From JADGHX01 sp037200125 (GTDB taxonomy: Bacteria; Pseudomonadota; Gammaproteobacteria; Steroidobacterales; Steroidobacteraceae): a stretch of 64,000 bases of DNA. The stretch spans positions 124,001 through 188,000 of the forward strand of contig JBBCGS010000005.1 in assembly GCA_037200125.1 (NCBI GenBank), given 5' to 3'. Under the pieces are notes generated by a model. It saw nothing but the letters and a program-made list of their open reading frames with translations, did not search any database and was not told the origin of the DNA. A program made the translations under genes and the position numbers. The stretch's first letter is position 1, and the number at the start of each line of letters is the position of its first letter. This document shows positions 18,260 through 27,333 of this stretch, in pieces.

Positions 18260-19243
18260 TCAGCGCGGCGGCGACTCTTCCGTCTGCTCGAACCGCTCCC
18301 GCAACGCCACCCGAAACGCACGCGGGGTCTGTGGCTTCACGAACAGCGAGGCCACCTGCGGATGCTTGCCGCGCACGACGCGCTCGATCTCCAGCACCAC
18401 CTCCTCCAGCTCCGGCACGCGCAGGTGGTCCTCGAACTCGAGGCTGAGCGACACGACGATATCGTCCGGCGACAGGTGCGAGGTCAGAGCGCCATTGGCC
18501 CGAACCACGCCGCCCACGGCGGCGGCGTGACGGAGAATCGAGTCGACGAGCTCGCGGTCCGCCGGCTCGCCGATGAGCAGACTCTTGCTCTCGCGCGCCA
18601 GCAGCATCGCGACACCCGCCAGCACCAGCCCGATGAGAATCGAGGCGACACCGTCGAGAACAGGCATGCCGAGTGTCGTCGCCCCGAAGGTGCCCAGCGC
18701 GGCGAACACGATTCCAAGCAACGCCGCGCTGTCTTCGAACAGAATCATGAACGAGGGCGGATCCTTGCTCCGGCGAAACGCTTCATAGAGTTCGTTCTTG
18801 CCGCTCGCCGCGCGAAACTGCCTGAACGACACGACCCACGAGGCGCCTTCGAACAGGAACGCCAGCGCCAGCACGATGTAGTTGACGAAGGGAGCGCGGA
18901 TGGGCTCCGGCTCCAGCACATGAACCACGCCCTCGTAGATCGACACACCCGCACCGAGGGCGAAAATCAGCAACGCGACGACGAAGCTCCAGAAATACAG
19001 CTCGCGGCCATAGCCGAACGGATGCTCCCTATCGGGCGGGCGCGCCGCGCTACGCTGCCCGTGGAGCAGGAGCACCTCGTTGCCGCAATCCACGAGTGAA
19101 TGAACGGCCTCGCTGAGCATCGATGAGCTGCCGCTCAACATGGCCGCGACACCCTTCGTTATCGCCACGAAGAGGTTGCCGACGAGCGCGGCATATACGG
19201 CGTTTCGGGAGGGTGGAGCTTTTCTCGAAGCGCGTGTCTTCAC
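18260..19243 (-). CDS. Cation diffusion facilitator (CDF) family metal transporter, ZnT9-like
   Basis: A 327-residue inner-membrane divalent-metal efflux protein with about six helices. GTG at 19243 is chosen because the first 55 codons of the longer frame (from 19408) look non-coding and overlap the LuxR remnant on the other strand. CDF features are SEAVHSLVDCGNE in helix 2, HPFGYGRELYFWSF, and FEDSAALLGI in helix 5; the His/Asp and Glu/Asp arrangement fits the ZnT9-like subgroup. A cytoplasmic C-terminal domain (VSLSLEFEDHLRVPELEEVV) follows. Located 77 bp upstream of gspE on the same strand; co-transcription is possible but not shown. Metal not predictable. Confidence 0.88.
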   Translation of the reverse strand: MKTRASRKAPPSRNAVYAALVGNLFVAITKGVAAMLSGSSSMLSEAVHSLVDCGNEVLLLHGQRSAARPPDREHPFGYGRELYFWSFVVALLIFALGAGVSIYEGVVHVLEPEPIRAPFVNYIVLALAFLFEGASWVVSFRQFRAASGKNELYEAFRRSKDPPSFMILFEDSAALLGIVFAALGTFGATTLGMPVLDGVASILIGLVLAGVAMLLARESKSLLIGEPADRELVDSILRHAAAVGGVVRANGALTSHLSPDDIVVSLSLEFEDHLRVPELEEVVLEIERVVRGKHPQVASLFVKPQTPRAFRVALRERFEQTEESPPR

Positions 19244-19276
19244 TTCATATCCAGTCGCCGGGCACGGACGCCGGCA

Positions 19277-19421
19277 CTGTATACGCCGGACAGGCTGCTG
19301 GTCTTGGCTGGATCGCCCGACGGCACGGTGAAGAGCTACCTGACCGCCATCCTCGAAAAAGCCGCAGGCCCGCGACCGGACGCACGCCGTGCTGAAAGCC
19401 ATAGCCAACCGGTTTCTTTAG
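19277..19421 (+). pseudogene. Remnant of a LuxR-type regulator C-terminal HTH
   Basis: The plus strand reads LYTPDRLLVLAG, then directly SPDGTVKSYLTAILEK. After a one-base shift near 19367 it continues ARDRTHAVLKAIANRFL and stops at 19419-19421. This matches the LuxR HTH pattern (LTPRE..VL, TVK.H...I..K, R.RT.AV) but lacks about 15 residues after helix 1. So it has an internal deletion plus a frameshift and no N-terminal domain. It occupies the otherwise empty divergent gap between the CDF and aminotransferase genes. Confidence 0.6.
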
Positions 19422-19555
19422 TTATAACCGACTGATCTGGCGGAAAGGGCCGGTTCGGCTTGACCGCCGTGCACCGAAATGCCTCAATTCGCCCCCCTTT
19501 AAACACCCGCCCCACGCGACCCGCGCCAACCGGCTCGCGCTACCGAGATTTTCCT

Positions 19556-20692
19556 ATGCCTGGTCTGCTGCCCAATATCGATCCCGACGGCCTGCTCGAA
19601 TTCTCGGTGGTTTACACCGACCGGGCGCTCAACCACATGTCGAAGCGCTTCGTCGGCGTGATGCAGGACATCCTCGCCACGCTGAAGAGCGTCTATCACG
19701 CGCACACCGCGGTGCTCGTGCCCGGCAGCGGCACCTTCGGCATGGAGGCGGTCGCGCGCCAGTTCGCCAATCGCGAGAAAGTGCTGATCGTGCGCAACGG
19801 CTGGTTCAGCTTCCGCTGGAGCCAGATTTTCGACGCGGGCGGCGTGGCGAGCGCAAGCATCGTCTGCCAGGCCCGCAAGCAAGGCGAAGGTCCGCAGGCC
19901 CCGTGGGTGCCCTGCCCGGCCGCCGAGGTCGCCGCGAAGATCCGCGCCGAGCGTCCGAAGGTTGTGTTCGCGCCGCACGTGGAGACGGCGAGCGGAATGA
20001 TCCTGACGGATGAATACCTGCGCACGGTGAGCGAGGCCGCGCACGAAGTCGGCGCGCTGCTCGTGCTCGATTGCATCGCCTCGGGCGCGATGTGGGTAGA
20101 CATGCAGTCCACCGGCGTGGACGTACTGATTTCAGCGCCGCAGAAGGGCTGGAGCAGTTCACCCTGCTGCGCGATGGTGATGCTCAGCGAGCGTGCGCGC
20201 AAAGCCATCGATGGCACCCAGAGCTCGAGTTTCGCCTGCGATCTCAAGAAGTGGATGCAGATCGCGGAAGGCTACGAGAAGGGCCAGCACGCGTATCACA
20301 CCACGATGCCGACAGACGCTCTCGTGCGCCTGCGCGACGTGATGCTCGAAACGCGCGACTACGGTTTCGAGAAAGTGCGTGCGGAACAAATCGAGCTCGG
20401 CACGAAGGTGCGCGCGTTGCTCGAGTCCCGCGGCTTTCCGAGCGTGGCGGCCGAAGGCTGGAAGGCGCCCGGCGTAGTCGTGAGTTACACCACGGACCCC
20501 GGAATCCAGAACACGAGCAAGTTCCTCGCGGCCGGGTTACAGACCGCCTCGGGCGTGCCGCTGCAGTGTGGAGAAGGCCCTGACTTCATGAGCTTCCGCG
20601 TCGGGCTCTTCGGGCTCGAGAAGTGGCACCACGTCGATCGCACGGTGGGGCACCTCGCAGCGGCGCTCGATCAGGTGGCGCCGCGTAAGTAA
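19556..20692 (+). CDS. PLP-dependent class V aminotransferase (alanine-glyoxylate/serine-pyruvate type)
   Basis: A 378-residue fold-type I PLP enzyme, probably transaminating alanine or serine with glyoxylate or pyruvate in the cytosol. ATG at 19556 has GAGA upstream; the longer frame from 19460 adds low-complexity sequence. Family features include VPGSGTFGMEA, ETASGMILTDEYL, the PLP-binding Asp in LLVLDCIASGAM, and the Schiff-base Lys in SAPQKGWSSSP. Length is normal. It stands alone, convergent with the DUF1552 gene. Exact substrate cannot be assigned from sequence alone. Confidence 0.88.
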   Translation: MPGLLPNIDPDGLLEFSVVYTDRALNHMSKRFVGVMQDILATLKSVYHAHTAVLVPGSGTFGMEAVARQFANREKVLIVRNGWFSFRWSQIFDAGGVASASIVCQARKQGEGPQAPWVPCPAAEVAAKIRAERPKVVFAPHVETASGMILTDEYLRTVSEAAHEVGALLVLDCIASGAMWVDMQSTGVDVLISAPQKGWSSSPCCAMVMLSERARKAIDGTQSSSFACDLKKWMQIAEGYEKGQHAYHTTMPTDALVRLRDVMLETRDYGFEKVRAEQIELGTKVRALLESRGFPSVAAEGWKAPGVVVSYTTDPGIQNTSKFLAAGLQTASGVPLQCGEGPDFMSFRVGLFGLEKWHHVDRTVGHLAAALDQVAPRK

Positions 20693-20697
20693 TCGGC

Positions 20698-20760
20698 CCG
20701 GGCATCGCCCGGCCCCGGCGCCGGCCGCCGAATGTCTTCGGCGCGGCGCCTCGTCGCCGC
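20698..20760. terminator. Cluster of three short GC hairpins between convergent genes
   Basis: Three small inverted repeats lie between the aminotransferase and DUF1552 stops: CCGGGC-ATC-GCCCGG (20698-20712), GCCGAA-TGTC-TTCGGC (20727-20742) and GCGGCG-6-CGCCGC (20743-20760). No U-tract follows, so termination on either strand is plausible rather than demonstrated. Confidence 0.35.
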
Positions 20761-20787
20761 CGCACCTCTTCCCTAAGAGCGCACGAC

Positions 20788-22110
20788 CTACATCTGCGCG
20801 ATAGCGCCCGTGCTATCGCCAACCTTCTCGATGTCCACACCCGCCCGCTGCAGCAGCGTCAGGTGCACATTCGCGAGCGGGGTGCGCTCCGCGAAGTTGA
20901 TGTGCTGCCCGCCCTTCACCTTGCCGGCCGCCTTGCCGACAATGGCGACAGGCAGCGGATACTGGTTGTGAGCGTTGCTGTTGCTCATGTTGCTGCCGTA
21001 GAGGAACAGCGAATGATCCAGCATCGTGCCATCGCCTTCCCGCATCTTGGATAGTTGCGTCAGGAAGTCGGCAAACTTCTTCGTGTGATAGCGCTGGATC
21101 TGCACCAGGCGCGCCTTCTTCGCTTCGTCGTTCGCGTGATGTGAGAGCGCGTGGAAGGCGTCGGGCACGCCGATCCAGCCATACGTCTGCTCGCTCACTT
21201 CCGGCGCGATCATGAAGGTCTGGATGCGCGTGAGATTGCCCTGATACGCCAGCGCCATCAGGTCGAACATCAGGCCGAGATGCTCATCGAAGTTCTGCGA
21301 GGTGGCGCCGGGCACATCAGGCAGAGTGAGTTTCGCGACGTCGCTATGCGCGGAGTTGTTCACGCGCCGTTCGACCTCGCGAACGTTGTCGAGGTAATCA
21401 TCCAGCGTGGCGCGATCCGCGCCGCCGAGCTTCTTTTTCAGGTCGCCGGTCTCTTCGGCAATCATGTCGAGCAGGCTATTCGTCTGCTGTGCGAGATACT
21501 GGCGTTCGCGCGCGGTGTCCCCTTGACCAAAGAGGCGCAGGAACAGCGAGCGCGGATTGCTCTCGATCGGCAGCGGCGTCGTCGCATTCCGGAAGGACAG
21601 CGTGCTGGTGTAGGCGCAGCCAAAGCCTCGTTCGCACGCACTACCCTGTCCGTGGCCCTGCGCCGTCGCCACTTCCAGTGACGGCCACGCCGTGTCCTGC
21701 CCGAGGTGCTGAGCCGCGATCTGGTCGACGGTCGCTGCCATGTTGGGCGACAGCGTCTCCTGCGGATGCACGCACGACAGCCACGTCGCCGGCACCAGCG
21801 CATGTACCGCGCGGCTCTCGCCCGGCTTGTTGCCGATGTTGCTGACGACGGTGAGGTGATCGCGGAACGGCTTGAGCGGCTCGAGGATCGGGCTCACTTC
21901 GAACGCCGCGCCGGCCTGCGCCGGCGTCCACTTCTCCATGATCGCGCCGTGAGGGAAGTAGAAGAAACCAAGCCGCGTCTTCGGCGCCGCCGCCGTATTC
22001 GCGAGCGCGGTCGACGCCGGCACCATCGCATCGAGGAACGGCAACGCGACCGCCGCGCCCACACCGCGCAGAACCGTGCGACGAGAGATGTGCTTACGGG
22101 TGATGAACAT
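20788..22110 (-). CDS. DUF1552 family Tat-exported protein
   Basis: A 440-residue exported protein of the DUF1552 family, which commonly travels with DUF1592-type proteins and resembles sulfatase-like planctomycete proteins. ATG at 22110 gives a twin-arginine leader (SRRTVLRGVGAAVALPFLDAM); the longer frame is antisense noise. Recognisable segments are RLGFFYFPHGAIMEKWTP, a conserved NIGNKPGE region, and LDHSLFLYGSNMSNSNAHN near the C-terminus. It starts 5 bp after the stop of the DUF1592 gene and is the last gene of the operon. Function unknown. Confidence 0.9.
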   Translation of the reverse strand: MFITRKHISRRTVLRGVGAAVALPFLDAMVPASTALANTAAAPKTRLGFFYFPHGAIMEKWTPAQAGAAFEVSPILEPLKPFRDHLTVVSNIGNKPGESRAVHALVPATWLSCVHPQETLSPNMAATVDQIAAQHLGQDTAWPSLEVATAQGHGQGSACERGFGCAYTSTLSFRNATTPLPIESNPRSLFLRLFGQGDTARERQYLAQQTNSLLDMIAEETGDLKKKLGGADRATLDDYLDNVREVERRVNNSAHSDVAKLTLPDVPGATSQNFDEHLGLMFDLMALAYQGNLTRIQTFMIAPEVSEQTYGWIGVPDAFHALSHHANDEAKKARLVQIQRYHTKKFADFLTQLSKMREGDGTMLDHSLFLYGSNMSNSNAHNQYPLPVAIVGKAAGKVKGGQHINFAERTPLANVHLTLLQRAGVDIEKVGDSTGAIAQM

Positions 22111-22115
22111 GTCGC

Positions 22116-24584
22116 TTACCTCTTCTGATCCGGCGTCACGGACGCCGTCTGCGTAGTCGGAGAGCTCACTTCCTTCATCCGGAAAGCCGGGCTGTCGACG
22201 ACGCCCTGGATGAGAGATTCGAAGGTGTTCCCTTCGGTGGCGGCCTTGCGCACGATGGCGCGCACGCTCGGCATGTCCTGGTAGCGCAGGCTGCGGCCCA
22301 GTCCGAAAGTCATCAGCCGCTCCGTGAGCGCCTGCACAAACTGATCGGGCCTCGAGACCAGCGCCTTGCGCAACTCCACGGGCGAGCCGAGATTCGTGCC
22401 GTCCGCAAGCGTGCCGCCCGCGTCGATCGCCACGCCCGCATCGAGATCCTTCGTGCGCCACGCACCCGTGACGTCGAAGTTCTCGAGCGCGAAGCCGAGC
22501 GGATCGAGCACGCCATGGCAGCCGTTGCACGTGGGGTTCGCGCGATGCATTTCGAGGCGCTCGCGAACGCTGAGCACCTTTTTGCCGACCTCGGTCTCCG
22601 GGAACGCCTGCACCGACGGCAACGGAGGTGCGGGCGGCGTGCCCATGATGTTGTCGAGAACGAACTGCCCGCGCAGCACCGGCGATGTTCGGTTGCCGTA
22701 TGACGTGCTCATGAGCAGCGCACCCTTGCCGAGCAAGCCCCAGCGGTTCTGGTCGTCGAGCTTCACCGGGCGGAACTGCGCGCCGCGAATGCTCTTGATG
22801 CCGTAGTGAAGCGCCACGCGCTCGTTGAGGTAGCTCACGTCGGACGTGAGCAGCTCGAGCACATTGCGATCGCCGCGCAGGACGCTGTCGAGAAAGAGAC
22901 GAATCTCCTCATGAAGCGCATCGCGCAGATTGACGTCGAAGGTGGGGTAGAGCTCCGGCGTCGGCTCGATGTTGTCCATTCGCGCGACGTTGAGCCATTG
23001 GAACGCGAAGTTCGTGACGAGCGACGCCGACTTCGGATCCTTCAGCATGCGGCGGATCTGCGCGTGCATCTCTTTCGGGTCGCGCAGCTTGCCTGCGGTC
23101 GCTGCGCCGAGCAGCTGTTGATCCGGCACCTCGCTCCACATGAGGAACGAGAGGCGCGACGCGAGCGCCAGATCATCGAGCGGCACGACGGCCGGCGCCG
23201 CCTTGTCGGCGGTCCGCACTGGAGCCGGCGCAGCGTTCACCGGCTCGGCGCGGAACAGGAACTTCGTGCTCGACAGGATCGACGTAAGGCCGCCCTCGAT
23301 GCCCGCCTCGAATCCGTCCTGGTCGTGTCCCAGCGTGTAGAAGGACATCGGCGCCTTGAGGTCTTCGTCCGTCACGGGCCGGCGGAAAGCCTGTTCCGCG
23401 AGATTCGCGAAGATGCGGCGGGCGCACGGCGCTTCTTCCGCAGGGGATGCGGGGTGACAGATGAGAATGCGACGGCGCGCCTCGGTGTCGCCGAGGCCGG
23501 TGACGCTGAAGGGACCCGAGATATCGAGGCCCGGAATGCGCGGGGTGCGCTCCATCTCCGGCAACATCGCCACCGGTCGCAGCGTCGAGTCCGACTCGGC
23601 GAACGAGCGCTGGATGAACGCCACCCCCACGCGTCGCTGGCCGGCCTTCACCTTGACGTGGATGTTATCGAAGCGCGACTGCATTTCGTCCGCGGCCGTG
23701 GCCTGGAACTGGTCGACAGCCTTGAGATCCTCGGCGCCTCCGGCGGATGCCTTGAACACGCGCTCATCGTCGATCGTCAGAATGACATCGTGCTTCGAGT
23801 CGACCTTCGTGACGTAGCCGGCGCCCATCCACAGAAAATCGCGGATGTTGAACACGTACTCGCCGTCGGCGGGGAAATAGAAGTCGACGTAGAAGCCGCC
23901 GCGCGTACCAAGCGGCAGGCCATCCACGTGCGCGTTCTGGTCGACGTAGATAGGTACGCGGTATTCATGACTGCTGGACTTCGCATCCGCGCGGCCGATG
24001 GCCTGACGGCTGATCGTGCGCGCGGCCTGGATGTACTGCTCCAGATACGCCGGCGAAGTACGCAGCACCGCCGCGATGTTGTCGAAGCCATCCATCGAGA
24101 CGTCTTTCGGCAGCATCGTCTCGACGTTCACGTCCAGCCCGAGCAGCGCCCGGATGGATCGCGCGTACTCCGTTCGATTCAAGCGATGCACGCCCACCGT
24201 GCCCGGTGACGGTTGTGTGGCGCCGACCGCATCGAGCTTGCCTTCCATCCAGCTCACGAAGCCACCGATGGTTTCGTTCGAAGGCTGGGGCTGGCCTGGC
24301 GGAGGCATCAGGCGGCCGCGCAGTTTGCGCACGGCCTTCTCCCAGACTTCCGCATCGTCGGCGATGCTGTCCGAGCTCATCGTGTCGAACGCGACGCCGC
24401 CGGCCCAGTCCGTCGCGTTGTGGCACTTCTCGCAGCTGTCGCTCAGCAACTTCCAGTGCACCGCCGCCTGCTCGTCTGTCTTCGACGTATCGCTCTCCGC
24501 CGCCGACGCCGGCAGGGAAGCAAGGCTCGAAAGCGCGAGAACCGGCGGCGCGATCCGCAGCCAATGCTTCTTCGAAAACCTCAT
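22116..24584 (-). CDS. DUF1592/DUF1588/DUF1585 protein with cytochrome c-type haem motifs
   Basis: An 822-residue periplasmic protein. ATG at 24584 (overlapping the MBL gene by 4 nt) gives a Sec signal ending PASAA. Order of domains: N-terminal planctomycete-type cytochrome module with CEKCH; DUF1587 (HRLNRTEYARSIRALLGLD); a beta-rich middle region with DDERVFKA; DUF1595 (FANLAEQAFRRPVTDEDL); DUF1592 (LASRLSFLMWSEVPDQQLL); DUF1588 with CNGCHGVLDPLGFALENFD; and DUF1585 at the C-terminus (RLMTFGLGRSLRYQDM). Two CxxCH motifs suggest covalent haem. The role is unknown; pairing with DUF1552 is a recurrent genome pattern. Confidence 0.92.
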   Translation of the reverse strand: MRFSKKHWLRIAPPVLALSSLASLPASAAESDTSKTDEQAAVHWKLLSDSCEKCHNATDWAGGVAFDTMSSDSIADDAEVWEKAVRKLRGRLMPPPGQPQPSNETIGGFVSWMEGKLDAVGATQPSPGTVGVHRLNRTEYARSIRALLGLDVNVETMLPKDVSMDGFDNIAAVLRTSPAYLEQYIQAARTISRQAIGRADAKSSSHEYRVPIYVDQNAHVDGLPLGTRGGFYVDFYFPADGEYVFNIRDFLWMGAGYVTKVDSKHDVILTIDDERVFKASAGGAEDLKAVDQFQATAADEMQSRFDNIHVKVKAGQRRVGVAFIQRSFAESDSTLRPVAMLPEMERTPRIPGLDISGPFSVTGLGDTEARRRILICHPASPAEEAPCARRIFANLAEQAFRRPVTDEDLKAPMSFYTLGHDQDGFEAGIEGGLTSILSSTKFLFRAEPVNAAPAPVRTADKAAPAVVPLDDLALASRLSFLMWSEVPDQQLLGAATAGKLRDPKEMHAQIRRMLKDPKSASLVTNFAFQWLNVARMDNIEPTPELYPTFDVNLRDALHEEIRLFLDSVLRGDRNVLELLTSDVSYLNERVALHYGIKSIRGAQFRPVKLDDQNRWGLLGKGALLMSTSYGNRTSPVLRGQFVLDNIMGTPPAPPLPSVQAFPETEVGKKVLSVRERLEMHRANPTCNGCHGVLDPLGFALENFDVTGAWRTKDLDAGVAIDAGGTLADGTNLGSPVELRKALVSRPDQFVQALTERLMTFGLGRSLRYQDMPSVRAIVRKAATEGNTFESLIQGVVDSPAFRMKEVSSPTTQTASVTPDQKR

Positions 24585-25507
24585 ACGATCGAGACTCCCA
24601 TCTGCTGCGGACGCAGGGAAATCCCGCGGAAAGCATTGCGGATGAACTGTTCGGGGTTGCCCCACACGGCGTCGAACTCCTTGGTGGGCTGCGCGTCGAG
24701 CATTTCCTGCGCGCTCTTGCCCTGGGCGAGCATCTTCGCCATGCGCTGGCGCACGGTCGTCAGCATGCTGGCCTGCGTGTCGAGATACGCGGGCGCTTGC
24801 ACCGCGCCCAATCCTGGAACGACGCGCGTGTCAGCCGTACACATTTTCTTCAGCGCCGTCACACCGTTGAGATTGCCGCCGATCCAGCCGTTGGATGCGA
24901 TATCGAGGATTGGATACGCCCCGATGGACACGACATCAGCACCGACGAGCACGTTCGTCTTTCGGAAAAACACGTAGATGTCGCCGTCCGTGTGCGCCTC
25001 GGGCATCAGCGCGTAATCCAGCGTCTCGCCGCCGAAGGTCAGGCTCTGCGGCGTGTAGAAGGTCTGGTTCGGGCGAGCTTTCTCGGGAAGGCGCGGGTAC
25101 TTTCGGTTCTCCCACTTGGAGTCGACATCGACCCCCAGCCAAAGTTTGGTGTTCTCATGCGCGATGATGCGCGTGTCGGCCTTCGCCAGCGCGACGTTCG
25201 AGCCGGTCTGGTTCCAGTGCCAATGCGTGTTGAACAGCGTGTGAACGCGCTTCTGTCCCGTGCGCTTGCGCACGAGCGCGAGCACATCGTCGGACCGCTC
25301 CGGCGAGCCGCCATCGACCAGCAACACACCCTCGTCCGGATGGAAAACCGTGACGTTGCCGCCGCCACCGGAGATCACGAACAGGCGCTCGCCCAGCTCC
25401 GTCACCGTGAGTGGCGTGCGATCCCTCGACCAGGCCGGGCGCAGTCCGCTGGCGGCGTTCGCGGCCGCTACGGTGCCCGCAGCCATAAGAAAGTGCCTGC
25501 GGTTCAT
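24581..25507 (-). CDS. Exported metallo-beta-lactamase-fold protein with degenerate metal site
   Basis: A 308-residue protein with a Tat-like leader (NRRHFLMAAGTVAAANAA). The MBL fold is clear: GGNVTVFHPDEGVLLVDGGS, then NTHWHWNQTGSN, PEAHTDGDIYVFF, VLVGADVVS and VVPGLGAV. Compared with the usual HxHxDH ... H ... D ... GHG pattern, Asp-His of the first motif has become Asn-Gln and the last His is Leu. Metal binding is probably reduced or altered, so hydrolase activity should not be assumed. It overlaps both neighbours by 4 nt in the ankyrin-MBL-DUF1592-DUF1552 operon. Confidence 0.88.
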   Translation of the reverse strand: MNRRHFLMAAGTVAAANAASGLRPAWSRDRTPLTVTELGERLFVISGGGGNVTVFHPDEGVLLVDGGSPERSDDVLALVRKRTGQKRVHTLFNTHWHWNQTGSNVALAKADTRIIAHENTKLWLGVDVDSKWENRKYPRLPEKARPNQTFYTPQSLTFGGETLDYALMPEAHTDGDIYVFFRKTNVLVGADVVSIGAYPILDIASNGWIGGNLNGVTALKKMCTADTRVVPGLGAVQAPAYLDTQASMLTTVRQRMAKMLAQGKSAQEMLDAQPTKEFDAVWGNPEQFIRNAFRGISLRPQQMGVSIV

Positions 25508-27039
25508 GGTGTGCCACCCCGCGAACCGGTGTCAGCCGTCAGTCGCTTCAGCAGCGCTACGGTCTCCGGAAAAGCCTCCGCGGGACCGCGCCCGAAAGCG
25601 CCGCCGCCCACGCCATTTGCCACGTCCGCAGCCGTGCGGCCACGAGAATCTTTGATCGTGAGGTCCGCTTTGCGCGCGACCAGCAGGTTCACCACGTCAT
25701 TGCGACCGCGACCCGCGGCCCCGTGAAGCGCCGTGCCACCGTCGCCCGCCCGCTGATTGATGCCCGCACCGGCGTCGAGAAGCATCTTGATGATGTCGAC
25801 CGCCTGATCTTCCGTCTGATAGCGACCGCGCGAATCCCGGCCCGAATAGCCGGTGCCGGCGGCCATCATCATCGGCGTTACACCCGACACAGTGGGGAGC
25901 GTCGGGTTGGCGCCGTGTGCAAGCAGCAGACGCACGACTTCAACGTCACCGCCCTTCGCGGCGCGCGCCAGCGGTGTGGTGCCGACCTGGAGCACACCAT
26001 CGGGGCCGCGGTCATCGCGCAGGGAGCGCAGCGGCGGCACGATCTTGATCTGCAGATTCGGGTTGGCGCCGCGCTCGAGCATCATCTTCACGAGCGCGGT
26101 GCCCGTGGTCGCATCCGACGACGGACGGTCGGCGCGGCCACCGGTCGGCAACGTATTCATGTCCACGACGGCGTACAGCGGCGAGCGTCCCCACGTGTCC
26201 CACACGTTGAGCTCCGCGCCCTTCTTCACGAGCAAGGCGCCCACGTCGAAGCCGAAATTGAGCCCCGCCATGACGAGCGGCGTGACGCCATCGGGGTCGG
26301 GCAGGTTGATGTCGGCGCCGCTACGAACGAGCTCTTCGGCGCAGGCGAGGCAACCCGAGCGGGCGGCGTACAGCAGCGGCGTGAGGCCGCCCGAGGGGCG
26401 CTGCTGCATGCGAGGCTCGGCGGTCACCTGCCGCTCGAAATTCGTGAGGCTGGAACGCGCATTCACCTCCGCGCGATGGCTGACGAGCAGGCGGACCATT
26501 TCCGGCTGAGACTGGGCCGCGGCCCACATCAGCGCGGTCTGTCCGCGCCACGTCTCGTGCGCGTTGACGTTCGCGCCCGCCTTGAGAAGGAGTTTCGCCG
26601 CTTCGACATTGCTGGAGCGTGCAATCACCATCAGCGCCGTCTGGCCATCGGCGTTCGCCGACTCGACGTCCGCGCCGCCCTTCAGCAGCTTCTTGATGAT
26701 CTCCGCGTTGCCAACGACCGCGGCTTCGACCAGCGGCATGGAGTTGTAGTCATTGCGTGCGTTCGGATTCGCGCCCGCGCCGAGCAGGCGATCGACCAGC
26801 GCGGCGTCGTTGTTGTAGACGGCCCAGTGCAGGGCGGTCGTTCCGTCGGCCGCGCGTTGATTCACGTCCACCTGGGGGTGGGCGGCGAGCAGCTCGAGCG
26901 CCTTGGCCGAGTCTCGATTTCGGACCGCCGCGACCAGCGGCGGGGGTGGACTGCCCGTCGCCACGGACGGGTTGGGGGCTTCGCCGCCCCAGGCCAGGGG
27001 CCCGCACAGAACCAGCAAGCTCAAATACCACCGACGCAT
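25504..27039 (-). CDS. Exported ankyrin-repeat protein
   Basis: A 511-residue protein with a Sec signal (MRRWYLSLLVLCGPLAWGGE) and about ten ankyrin repeats, e.g. DGTTALHWAVYNNDAALVDR, DGQTALMVIARSSNVEAAK, GDGGTALHGAAGRGRNDVVN. ATG at 27039 is preferred to the upstream start at 27141, which adds a non-signal leader. Ankyrin arrays mediate protein binding, here presumably in the periplasm. It is the first gene of the operon and overlaps the MBL gene by 4 nt, so it may scaffold the exported proteins encoded behind it (inference). Confidence 0.92.
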   Translation of the reverse strand: MRRWYLSLLVLCGPLAWGGEAPNPSVATGSPPPPLVAAVRNRDSAKALELLAAHPQVDVNQRAADGTTALHWAVYNNDAALVDRLLGAGANPNARNDYNSMPLVEAAVVGNAEIIKKLLKGGADVESANADGQTALMVIARSSNVEAAKLLLKAGANVNAHETWRGQTALMWAAAQSQPEMVRLLVSHRAEVNARSSLTNFERQVTAEPRMQQRPSGGLTPLLYAARSGCLACAEELVRSGADINLPDPDGVTPLVMAGLNFGFDVGALLVKKGAELNVWDTWGRSPLYAVVDMNTLPTGGRADRPSSDATTGTALVKMMLERGANPNLQIKIVPPLRSLRDDRGPDGVLQVGTTPLARAAKGGDVEVVRLLLAHGANPTLPTVSGVTPMMMAAGTGYSGRDSRGRYQTEDQAVDIIKMLLDAGAGINQRAGDGGTALHGAAGRGRNDVVNLLVARKADLTIKDSRGRTAADVANGVGGGAFGRGPAEAFPETVALLKRLTADTGSRGGTP

Positions 27040-27333
27040 TCGCTCAATCCCCCTCTGGCGTCCTGGCCGGAGTTCCCCCGGCGCGCGCCAATATCGTGCG
27101 ACGGCAAAGATATGCCGAGACTCGACCGTTAGCATGAACACGAATTCAAAAAGTCGGGCTCATTACTATTACTGTGGCTAATCGTTCGCGGCGGGTCCAC
27201 GGGCCCACCCGCCGATACCCGAGTTCAAGTTCGCGCCAGGAGTCCGGCCCGTTTCATGCCACTGTCACATGCGCTTTAGACGATTTCCCATTCAGCCCCC
27301 CGCAGGGGCGCCTCCCGGCCAACGAGAACCGCC

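Noticed and set aside
22806..24209. Plus-strand ORF of 467 codons
   Set aside because: Antisense to the DUF1592 gene, Arg/Val/Leu-rich, no domain, start without support.
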